A DNA stretch of 64,000 nucleotides from Oscarella lobularis (taxonomy: Eukaryota > Porifera > Homoscleromorpha > Homosclerophorida > Oscarellidae): positions 1,612,001 through 1,676,000 of the forward strand of contig NC_089184.1 of assembly GCF_947507565.1 (NCBI RefSeq), written 5' to 3'. Of this stretch, positions 1-14,768 are shown piece by piece. The notes below the pieces were generated by a model. It searched no databases and was not told the origin of the DNA. It saw only the letters and a program-made list of their open reading frames with translations. The position numbers and the translations under genes were made by a program. The first letter of the stretch is position 1. Each line of letters begins with the position of its first letter.

Positions 1-405
1 GCAGAGTATGAACACCGCCTGACGAAATATATATACCGCCTGCAGGCAGAGTACGAACACTGCCTGAAGGAATATATATACCGCCTGCAGGCGGAGTACG
101 AACGCCGCCTGACGCAATATATATACCGCCTATCGGCGGAGTACGAACACCGCCGGACGAAATATATATACCGCCTACCGGCGGAGTACGAACAACGCCT
201 GACGAAATATCTATACCGCCTGCCGGAAGAGTACGAAAACCGCCTGACGGAATATATAGACCGCCTGCCTGTTGAGTACGAACACTGCCTGAAGGAATAT
301 ATATACCGCCTACCGGCGGAGTACGAACACCGCCGGACGAAATATATATACCGCCTACCGGCGGAGTACGAACAATGCCTGACGGAATATATATACCGCC
401 TACAA
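1..405. repeat. 45-bp minisatellite, nine units
   Basis: Nine consecutive 45-bp units fill the left edge exactly (1-45, 46-90 and so on to 405). Each begins GCRGAGTAYGAA and carries AATATATATACCGCC. Because 45 is a multiple of three, the + strand frame starting at base 1 stays open through all units and on to a stop near 493. It would encode a 15-residue repeat of the form AEYEHRLTKYIYRLQ. The reverse strand also has an open frame, so openness alone does not prove coding. Units differ at silent and non-silent positions alike. It may be a plain minisatellite or the end of an exon from a gene further left. Confidence 0.9.
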
Positions 406-1190
406 GAGACTGGCCAACTCTTCTCTCCTGAAATAAATTACAGTAAAATTACGGGAGACTGGCCAAGTGTTCTCTCCTGTAATAAATTACAGTAAAATTA
501 CAGGAGACTGGCCAACTCTTCTCTGCTGTAAAAAATTACAGTAAAATTACAAGAGACCGGCCAACTCTTCTCTCCTGTAATAAATTACAGTAAAATTACA
601 GGAGACCGGCCAACTCTTCTCTCCTGTAATAAATTACAGTAAAATTACAAGAGACTGACCAACACTCTCTTGTAATAAATTACAGTAAAATTACAGGAGG
701 CTGGCCACCTCTTCTCTGCTGTTATAAATTACAGAAAAATTACAGGAGACTGGCTAAGTGTTCTCTCCTGTAATAAATTACAGTAAAATTACAGGAGACT
801 GGCCAAGTGTTCTCTCCTGTAATAAATTACAGTAAAATTACAGGAGACTGGCCAAGTGTTCTCTCCTGTAATAATTTACAGTAAAATTACAGGAGACTGG
901 CCAACTCTCCTCTGCTGTAAAAAATTACAGTAAAATTACAAGAGACTGGCCAACTCTTCTCTCCTGTAATAAATTACAGTAAAATTACAGGAGACCGGCC
1001 AACTCTTCTCTCCTGTAATAAATTACAGTAAAATTACAAGAGACTGGCCTGCCGACTCTCTTGTAATAAATTACAGTGAAATTACAGGAGTCTGGCCAAC
1101 AGACTCTCTTGTAATACATTACAGTGAAATTACAAGATACTGGCCAAGCGACTCTCTTGTAATAAATTATAGTAATATTACAAGAGTCTT
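406..1190. repeat. 49-bp minisatellite of hairpin-forming units
   Basis: About sixteen units spaced 49 bp apart (starts at 406, 455, 504 and so on) directly abut the 45-bp array. Each unit contains GAGACTGGCCAA, then TCTCCTGTAAT, AAATTACAGTAAA and ATTACAGGAGA. TCTCCTGTAAT and ATTACAGGAGA are inverted repeats, and CTGTAAT/ATTACAG forms a second, inner palindrome. Units diverge toward the right end (after about 1030). No coding frame is kept. The array ends about 260 bp before the KAT2 start codon; the rest of that gap shows nothing recognisable. Confidence 0.9.
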
Positions 1191-1448
1191 GGCGCTCACT
1201 TTAGACAGTGCGTGGGCTCCTCATGTGAGATGCCACCCACCCAGTACGCAAACGCAACATCCTCTTGACAACATTTCCTTGCGCGAGAGTTCGAAAGACA
1301 TTCGGAACACTCGGAAACGTGCGTGTTTGAAGGCGAGTTCACACCTTCGTAAGCGATACGGGCGTTTGAGCACAGCGCACGCGACTTTTGAGATTTTCTT
1401 CGCTCATTTTCGCTGTACGACGTCGCTTCTTCAGGTTCTGGGCGGCCG

Positions 1449-6524
<5,076 letters not shown>

Positions 6525-6665
6525 GAGTTACAACAGAACTGACTGACATAACACTGACGTCATACGACACTAGCGCGAGTCAGAGATCACTCATCCCCTC
6601 CACCAGGGCGAACCTTGACCCCTTCTAGGCCGAAAGGAGAAATTTTGTTCGACGTAAAAGCGACA

Positions 6666-8471
6666 ATGCGAAGAGCTCAGCAGATTCTAGTTCAAGTGCT
6701 TCACCGCTCTTGCGTAGACTTCCCGTTCTATACGTTCTGCACTTAGCCCCGCGCTTTCGTGCGACGCGCGAGCTACCGAGCTTCTGTTTCACAACAAAGA
6801 CCGCCTGCTAACCTCGTAAGTAACAGGCTGCGCTGCAGAAATGAGCACCATTTGAACGTGAATCATGCATGATGCAAGGGCATCGCGTTCGTTCCGCAAC
6901 AGCAGGCTTGGATCATCGAACGATTTGGAAAATTTAACAGAATACTTCATCCGGTAATTAGGGAATGTTTATTCGTGTTTTTTATTGCCAGCTCGGGGGT
7001 TTCGCGTGTAGGGACTGAATTTTTGCATTCCTGTTTTGGAGCAAATCAGCTACGTGCAGAGCTTGAAGGAAATAACAATAGACATTCCACAGCAGTCCGC
7101 TATAACCTTAGGCAAGGACTTCGAGTTAATGACTTTTATGTTTTTAATTATTAGTAAATCAACCAGATAATGTTACACTTCATATTGATGGAGTGCTCTA
7201 TTACAAGATATTTGATCCTTACAAAGTAAGGAACGGCTGAAGAAAATTGCACAAGAGAGAAATTGTTTAGGCGTCCTATGGGATTGAACATCACAGTTAT
7301 GCTGTCGTCCAGCTGGCACAAACAACAATGAGATCAGAACTTGGTATGCGATCAAATTTGATAGACTGAAGATATCATAGATGAACATTTCTACAGGAAA
7401 GATATCTCTGGATAATGTCTTTCAGGAAAGAACAGCCCTAAATCATGGTATTGTTGGTAAGAGTTACATGCTGTGGGTGTGGATATGGCACTGGAACAAT
7501 TTTGCATATACAGAGGCTATTAATAGTGCTTCAGAAGCGTGGGGAATTCACTGCATGAGGTACGAAATTAGAGATATTCAGCTTCCCGAGAAGGTGAAAG
7601 AAGCTATGCAAATGCAGGTAAGACTGCCCTTCTCTGTGAAAATAAATAAATAAATAAATAAATAAATACCTAGGTGGAAGCGGAAAGGAAAAAGAGAGCT
7701 CAAGTTTTAACTTCAGAAGGCACGGAGAAATTATTAAGCTATTGCGGTGGCATGTGACGTTGGGCAATCGTTGGGTTGTAGGCGAACGGCAAGCTGCTAT
7801 CAATGTTGCCGAAGGACACAAACAAAGTCAAATTTTGGCGTCAGAAGCGTTAAAGATGGAGCAAATAAATGAAGCTGAAGGTAGGTAGGGGAGAGGGGAT
7901 TTCAAATGAAATACTATATTACCCGAAATCGTTCTCTAATAAGGCGAGGCAAAGGCGATAATGGCTCGAGCAGACGCTCGAGCTCGGGCTATTCGTGCTG
8001 TGGCTGCGGCAATTGAGGAGCAGGGCGGCGCTAACGCTGCTTCTCTCAGCGTAGCAGAGCAGGTTAGTGTCTCTGATATTTGTTACTGCAGCAGGAAATG
8101 TGACGCAAAAACTGATTTTTAGTACGTCGACGCGTTTGGAAACCTTGCCAAAACAAACAATACTGTTCTTCTGCCATCAGACACAGGAAACATTGCTTCG
8201 ATGGTAGGCCAGGTGAGAATTTAAACGATTGAAGTATGGCTTTAGCAAATTGGGTTCTAAGGCAATGAGCATATTTGGTCAAATGACAAAAAAAGGAGAC
8301 GGAAATCAAACTGACCCAAGTCCTCGTGGTGGCAGTGGCCGTGGCCGTGGAAGTAGCCATGGCAGCGATAGGGGCGTTGGTGGCGGCGACGGCAGCGGCA
8401 TTGAGGGGTCTCAATCTCGACATGAATTCTCTGTCTTTACGTCGCCAACGAGAAAGCTCCAAGATCATTAG
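6666..8471 (+). CDS. STOML2: Stomatin-like protein 2, mitochondrial (STOML2/SLP-2), 13 exons
   Basis: SPFH/prohibitin-family scaffold of the mitochondrial inner membrane that organises cardiolipin-rich domains and respiratory complexes. Exons: 6666-6689 (or -6713), 6747-6815, 6879-6953, 7012-7111, 7167-7225, 7271-7343, 7397-7456, 7514-7617, 7674-7719, 7782-7880, 7944-8062, 8123-8212, 8262-8471. The Arg/Ser-rich N-terminus (exons 1-2) fits a mitochondrial presequence. Exon 3 gives FVPQQQAWIIERFGKF, exons 4-8 the SPFH core (SYVQSLKEITIDIPQQSA, TTMRSELGK, RYEIRDIQLPEKVKEAM), exons 9-11 the Ala/Glu/Lys coiled coil (INVAEGHKQSQILASEA, LSVAEQYVDAF). The last exon ends in a Gly/Arg/Ser-rich tail. 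Two introns (7112-7166 and 7720-7781) start with GC rather than GT. The first donor is ambiguous (33-nt or 57-nt intron). It starts 141 bp after the KAT2 stop. Confidence 0.93.
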
Positions 8472-9248
8472 TACTGGTGTTCTGTAGGACTTGGTGACAA
8501 CTGTTTGATTCAGCTTTGTACACTGTACTTTTCTAATCATTGCATTGGAACTGCAAAGCTAAGACACGTGTCAATTTTTTGTGCAGACCCTTGGAGTGTC
8601 TTCTCAGAATCATTTACCTTGATTGCGTATGTTCTCACGTGCTGTGACGTGTGAAGAGGAGGAGACTTACAGCAATGACGTAATCTTAAGCCGGAGCCTT
8701 TGTTCTTCTTATTTGGCCTCTCGTCAACTTGAAGTCCTACCAGTCTGCCGTCGTCTCAAGATCTTTCTGGAATATCTGGGACAATGCACATGTAAGATAC
8801 TTCTAGGTCATTGGTTTCTCAGGGATTAATGGCTATTTTAGATTTATTTTTCTCTACTTCGTCGCTGCTGAAGGAACAACCATGATGGAGAACGCTCTAA
8901 AATTACCAGTTCAGCAGGTTTGCCAGTTTAGAGAAGCTTTCGTTGAGGTAGAGGGCTCAGGGAAGGGGAACTATCTGTAACGTATCGAAAATGCCCTAAT
9001 TATATTTGCGGTTTGATGGCATGCTCACAAGGAGGCAAGCTGCTCCTCTTCATAGCAAACATTTCATGATAAAACAATGCAATTAACGTTGCAATTAGAA
9101 TGCTTCGCGTCCCTTTACGTCGGTATAGCCATAAATGATAAAGCATCTGCTTGTCGGACAGTAAAAACCGCCAAACAGAGAAGACCCGTATTGTGTAGGC
9201 CAGATAGAATGTTTTTATACGAAGAAATAGAGCAAGGCATCCGCGGGT
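8472..9248. other. Intergenic, STOML2 to tRNA
   Basis: About 780 bp holding the STOML2 3' untranslated region and spacer. The longest frame (8623-8829, 68 codons) has no recognisable domain and no exon-like continuation, so no gene is called. No repeat was noticed. Confidence 0.6.
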
Positions 9249-9321
9249 GGTCCCGTGGTGTAACGGTCTAGCACTTTGGACTTTGAATCCAACAATCCGA
9301 GTTCGAATCTCGGCGGGACCT
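9249..9321 (+). tRNA. tRNA-Gln (TTG anticodon)
   Basis: Seven-base-pair acceptor stem GGTCCCG/CGGGACC, D-arm region GTGTAACGGTCTAGCAC, anticodon arm TGGACTTTGAATCCA with TTG in the loop, and T-arm CCGAGTTCGAATCTCGG. It closely matches the usual eukaryotic nuclear tRNA-Gln. No intron. An RNA polymerase III stop (run of eight T) lies at about 9324. There is no encoded CCA end, as expected for a nuclear tRNA gene. Confidence 0.97.
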
Positions 9322-9454
9322 CGTTTTTTTTCAAGCTTTTTTTTTCTAAAGCTTGAAATTCGTTTTATACATTGTGAGGCAGCTTGTGTGCGTTCACATT
9401 TGAGGTTCAGATTGAGGTTGAAAGAAGGTTTAGCGCGCTCTTCCCTTAGGCAAG

Positions 9455-12400
9455 ATGGCGGATCTCGAAATGGAGTCCCTGCTCAACGACGTGCGGAAAG
9501 GGCATGCAAACGCGTTCTATCTACTGCAAAGGCGTCTGCTCGTTATCTCCTATACTACCAACGCGGCGGCGCCCTTGCTCGCCAACGCCGCCCCGCTGTC
9601 CCCAACTCGAGTCTCGAAACCGTCGCCTTGCGGAGCGTCAAGTCGCCGCTCCCCTGTACATGTGCACTGCGCCGAGAAGCAACGTTCGCGAACTTGTCAC
9701 CGTCGAAGGATCGTCAGTCTACATGTGGTGTATGGCCGACAACGTCAAATTTGCGTGGCTGAAAGAGGGCGAACGAATCGTCGCCGACGGGCGCTACAAG
9801 CTTGGGAACGGGTACTTCAACATCAGCAACGTAAGGATGAGCGACTCCGGTCAGTATACGTGTCTTTCCCACACCGGAGAGAAGCTAGGCTTTCAGCTAA
9901 TAGGTCAGTGGGGATAGCATGGGGGCTGCTTGATTGATGTTGCGTTTATAGTTAAAAATCTTGAGTGGTTTTATAAAGAGACCGTGCTTATTGACTATGG
10001 CACCACTGTGCTGGTGGAGTGCCAGGAGCAGTACAGCTACACGGCTTGGAAGAAGAGCAGCGTTCCCATTCGATTTGGTTCAGTCGAAAAGACGCTTGTT
10101 TTGAAGAACTTCACTTCTGCCGACTGTGGACTTTATGAGTGTTACTATGAGAGCCCACCGACTTCTTCCAGCGACGTGAAAGTGTTCTCGGGCGAATTGC
10201 TTCTTTTTGGTGAAAAGGTGAGACTTCCTTGTATAGACGAAGAGGCAGTCACTTGGTTGAAAGATGGCACCGTCATTGACTCAAAGTGCGATGTAAGGAA
10301 TAAGAATAATTATTGTGATGATACGATGTAGCACTATTTCTCTCTTGATTAAGATAATGAAAGATGGCAGCTTATATCTTGGTGCAGTAACAATGCTGGA
10401 GGTCGGCATCTACACCTGTTTCTATCGGGGTGAAATGAAACAAAATCACTCCGTCGACGTTGCAGGCAAACGGAATTTTTTAGTATTTTTATTACCTAAT
10501 TCATTTCTTGCAGAACCTCCAGCTATCACGAGGTTAGTCAGTCGTTCTTCTGGAAATTTATCCGTTGGCAGTTCTGCTGTCGTTTCCTGCGCTGATTCGC
10601 TGACGATTCTGTGCGAAGCTATTGGGTATCCACGCCCCACAAACCAGTGGAACGTCGACGGCATTCCACTGTCGTCGGGGCGGCATCCTCGCGCTCGCTT
10701 GGAACCGGACGGATCGCTGCGTCTCACAAACATTCAGCCAATGGATCAGGGCACATATCAGTGCAACGCATCTAACACGGTGGGATTCAGCGTCATGGAG
10801 ACTGAAGTCAAAGTCAGAAGTAAGGGTCACGAGCGCTCGTACGCCGATATCTTACTAAATATCGTAGTTGCGCTCTGCCCCAAGGCACCCAATATCACCC
10901 GAACTCCAGAAAAGATGAAAAAAGTTTCATCGAGAGCTCTTTTGGGCAACGTTGCCATGGAAAAAATCGCCGTGCAACGTAAATGGGTTCTTCTGATTGA
11001 CTGCATCGCGTCCGGCTCGCCGGTGCCGCTCATCACCTGGCGTCAGCCCGACGGTCGTCTCGTCGAACGAACGGGCCGAATTCGACAGCCGAGACACGGC
11101 AGACTTCGCATCGGTGGCGTTCGACGCGACGACGCAGGTTTGTATACGTGCACGGCCCGCAATTGGGTTGGTCGCGATTCGATTCGCGTTAACGTAACTG
11201 TAAGAAATCCCCCCGAGCCCGTCGTCTTTGACGGTCGTACGGGAGGGAAAGTGAGAACGGCGATCAGCTTCGCCGAAGGAGAGGAATTGCGTCTTGTCTG
11301 TCGCGACGTCGCGGGCGCAGAGTCGAGGCTCTCGTGGGTGGGAGAGAACGACGTCGAGTCGTTCTATCGATATTCCGCGCTCGTGTTGCGCGGCAAGATG
11401 TCGTCGAAGTTGGTCGGCTCGTATCGGTGCGCGGCAGAAAGTGCTGTCGGCAGCTTGGTGACTTCCGCCGCTGTCGTCGTGACGATGAGTGCGTGAGAAA
11501 TTAGTTGACTTAAGTTACTGATCAATTTTTTCTTTTCCGGCTGCAGAACCGCTTAAATTCACTGTGCAACCCTCGTTTTCAGTCAAGATCGACCGCTTAC
11601 CGATACCGATTTTTTCTTCGAAAACCGTTCTCGCCGACGACGGCTCCTCGTTCGCGATATCGTGCGCTTGCACTGACGCAAGTTCGTTGGAGTGGTTAAA
11701 AGACGGAGCGTCCGTGGATTCGAGCGTCCGACGAAGGATACACACAGCGTGGCAAAACGACGACGCAACAAGCAGCCTAGCTTTCACACAGTTTTCCTCT
11801 AACGACACGGGCGTTTACACGTGCTCCATTTCGAACTCGTTTATAAGTAAAACTTCTTCCGTGACAATTTCGGTGAAAGGTCTGAAAGCCAAAACGAAAT
11901 TCGAGCAGATTTTCTTATTTTTTTCGTTCGTAGGTTTGCCTGTTATAGGAGCGTCGTCGCAGTTTTCGAAGATAAATGGGGTTGAAAAGTATGTGAGTAT
12001 TGGAAACGACGTGACGACACGCGTCGGGGAAAACGTCGCTCTTTACTGCATGGCAGTCGGCGAGCCGCCTTTGTCGATATCGGTTTTTCGTAACGGCGTT
12101 CCGTTGAGACAGTACGGACTAACATCGACCAGTTCAATTTTGGTATAATGAAAAATATCAGTTGTGTTCAGTTGGTATAGCAAGGTGTCTTTTAGAGTTT
12201 GGTTCTCGCCTTGATGAACGTCGCCTTGAAGCCGGCTACGACGTACGAATGCAGAGTCAACAACGCTCGCGGTTTTGCTAGCAAGAAGTCAGTAGTGAAC
12301 GTGATTGGTACGCGTAAATATTCAAACCGATATTTTCGCACGTGCTTTCTTTCCTCTCGTTTTCAGCTGCTCCGACTATTGCGTTATTCCGAGGACGTCA

Positions 12401-14129
12401 ACGAATTCGTTCGAGTTTGGACGTGGCCTTGAATTCGAGCGTCTCTGTCGATTGCGTTGTGACCGGCGGTCGACCCACGCCCGTCATTCGATGGGAAATG
12501 GATCGCGGCCGCCGCGTCGTCAACAGCGACAATCGCGTACGCTCTATGCCTTTGGCTTCGCTGAAATCAAGACTTATCATTGATACAATGACGATTGCCG
12601 ACGCGAAGACGTATACGTGCGTCGCAGAAAACGAGGCGGAAGCGGTCAGCAGTGACATTCAGATATTGGCTTTGGCAGGTACGTAAATCCAACAGGGAGA
12701 TGTAGTCAAACGAAAGAGGAGCTGTAGTGTGTTATTCCGCGATCTGATCCCTTAACCAATGCATAAATAGATCTTTCATCAATGCTCGGGATTACGATTT
12801 TGTATAGGGGGGATTATGCCATGTTTGATGAACGAGGCTTTGTAACTTTAGTACAATTTCTCTTGTGGAAATGCTTAATTAATAATTCTGGCATTGTTTA
12901 GGGAACGATGCCTTCAACTTCTCGTATCCCGATCTCGATTCGGCCGAAGCGCCGACGGACGAGTCGGAAGCGAACCGTTACGACGACGACGACGAGTTAG
13001 ACGACCTGAAATGGTCGACCGTCGACAGGGCCGGTCGCGTGACGCTGTACGACGCGTCGGCGGAATGGACGGCACCGGAAGAAGAAGAAGAGGAGGAGGA
13101 AGAGCTCGTGAGCGGCGCGAGAACAATAGGAGACGACGAGAAAGCGAGATGTGAAAGACGCGCGACCGCTCGTCGCCAATTGAGAGCCATAGTGGATCAA
13201 GACGACCGAATGGAAGTCAACAACACCACGCGGTATCCTGTCAAGGCGACCGGAGTTGTTTTCTACACCAAACCGTATTCGCGTATTATTCTTACCTGCT
13301 TATGATTCTGTGATTGCCTTTTTTAGTTCGGATCCGGGTGAGCCGAGATTCTGCACTGGAACGCTTATCAATGTACGGCACGTATTGACGGCAGCGCACT
13401 GCATCAGCGACGGAAACGGCCACTTTTACTCCAACATTACATTTGCGCCAGCTGCCAACGGCAAGGCGCCGATTCCGTTGCCGTACGGAGCGATTCCGTG
13501 GGAAAAGGTGACGCTCGCGTGGGAGTGGTACAATAGAAAGAGGGGGTGAGTTTTTTCCTCGCAGCTGATGACCGTCGCTGGATATCACTATAAACGATTG
13601 ACAGGATACGATTACGGTACGAGATACACGTACGTCGCGCTTTTACTAACGAAAATTGTGTGTTACAGGATTAATTGTATTAGCTAAGGGTCCTGGTCAC
13701 TTTATGCCGTTCATGCGCAGCCGATTTCTCCTGCGAAATCCCATTCCGTCGCCTCTTGTCAGCATCAATCAGTATCCCATTGATAAGGAGAACGGTGGCG
13801 TGCCCGTCATGGTGTACGCCAATTGTTCGGTGGGTCGACCGCTTTACCGCAATCTGACCATATCGCATACGTGCGACACGGCGGGCGGCGCGAGCGGATC
13901 AGGTATGTACGCGTCGTACAGAAAGAAGCCCCAGCCAGCGGTCGTGCTCATTCACACGGGCCGCCTATTCTCCACGGGCAACAACCGCGCTCTTGTCATC
14001 GACAAGGCGAAATACTGGCAGCTGTGTCGGTGGATCGAAAGTACCGGTGGCAAAGTGGACGGCGGATGTAGAGCGCGATTTGGAAAGAACCGAAACAAAG
14101 AAGTAACCGTCGCCGGTGGGACGAATTAA
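9455..14129 (+). CDS. Multi-Ig protein with C-terminal glutamyl-endopeptidase-like serine protease domain
   Basis: Exons: about 9455/9600-9903, 9952-10292, 10354-10465, 10514-10819, 10868-11488, 11547-11879, 11934-12142, 12196-12307, 12367-12678, 12902-13274, 13327-13545, 13605-13616, 13669-14129. The first nine exons encode about eight Ig domains, most with the Cys pair, Trp and DxGxYxC. Exon 10 is an acidic stretch (YDDDDELDDL, nine-Glu run) leading to basic RRATARRQLR. The protease domain follows: AIVDQDDRMEVNNTT, CTGTLINVRHVLTAAHC (His), YDYGLIVLA (Asp), TAGGASGSG (Ser) and VLIHTG. This order and spacing match family S1B glutamyl endopeptidases rather than typical animal trypsins. Cleavage after RRQLR would release a mature N-terminus like theirs. 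The N-terminus is unresolved: ATG 9455 has a strong start context but is out of frame with the Ig domain, and no clear signal peptide was found. The donor at 13545 is one base out of phase. Confidence 0.75.
9600..12678 (+). other. Ig-domain array of the Ig-protease protein
   Basis: Domains in order, with landmark motifs: Ig1 (VYMWC, FAWLKEG, DSGQYTC), Ig2 (VLVECQE, DCGLYECYY), Ig3 split over two exons (VRLPCIDE, VTWLKDG, IYTCFY), Ig4 (SLTILCEA, DQGTYQC), Ig5 (LLIDCIASG, DDAGLYTC), Ig6 (LRLVCRDV, YRCAAE), Ig7 (FAISCACT, LEWLKDG, VYTCS), Ig8 split over two exons (ALYCMAVG, TYECRV), then a last one (VSVDCVVTGG, TYTCVAE). All keep both cysteines, unlike most Ig domains of the giant gene downstream. 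The intron after 10465 starts with GC. Confidence 0.8.
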
Positions 14130-14699
14130 CGTTGCGTGTGGACACCTCACAAGTGGGGGTTGGAATCGCTTCTTACCTCAGCCTATTGTTTAGTGATTAT
14201 AGGATCTTGTTCTCTTGAGACCGGCCATTTGGGCGTGCGAGACATCGATTAGGGTCTTGCTCTGTTGTTCAAACACCGTTTCGCCGGGTTAGTCTCCTAC
14301 GGTTCTTGTTCCCATCACTCGCCGCCGGGTGTAGGAGGCACAGCCACCGAACGAGATTATCGGACGAGGGAATTGGCTCTCCGTCGTCCAATGGAGGGAG
14401 TCGTTGGACCCGGCATCGGATTAATTTCGCGTCATTCATTCCAAAGTTCTCCTTGGCATTTTCCCCATCATTTTTCTTTGTTTTGGATATCCGCATTGCT
14501 AATTCGATTTCGGCCCAGCGATCGTAACTCGATTATTCCGTTTGAAAGCCTCGGGATTTCGTCTGCGTCGACTCAGTGTCCTAGCGGCGACCCGAGGGTG
14601 CACGTAGTGGGACACGCTGTTTTCGGCCGGCTGTAGCAATCAATCTCATCGACGTAGGACTAACCACTGGGGAGTAAGAGGCAACTGAACAGCAGCGCT
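14130..14699. promoter_or_regulatory. Intergenic gap and presumed promoter/5' UTR of the giant gene
   Basis: About 570 bp between the protease stop codon and the signal-peptide ATG. The short open frames here have no domain. No TATA box or other core-promoter motif stands out, so the regulatory role is inferred from position only. Confidence 0.4.
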
Positions 14700-14768
14700 A
14701 TGCCGAGATTTGGACGAAGTGCTGCCTGCGCAGTGTCCCTCTTTCTTTTCCTCAGTCTGATTGTTCAG
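14700..14768 (+). other. Signal peptide exon
   Basis: ATG at 14700 opens a 23-codon exon with a basic start (MPRFGRS) and a hydrophobic core (VSLFLFLSLIV), ending at the donor CAG|GTAAGG. The intron of 355 nt leads in frame to the first Ig exon, which begins ANAQTQPQF. This is a classic secretory leader on its own exon and fixes the gene start. Confidence 0.88.

Noticed and set aside
1-1190. CRISPR array
   Set aside because: Direct tandem repeats without unique spacers, in a eukaryotic context.
6525-6665. Small nuclear RNA between KAT2 and STOML2
   Set aside because: Short motifs vaguely resembled U1 parts, but no Sm site or stem-loop order was found; it is simply a short intergenic gap.
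12914-13200. Minus-strand frames rich in Ser/Arg opposite the acidic linker exon
   Set aside because: They are complementary shadows of Glu/Asp codon runs in the supported + strand exon.
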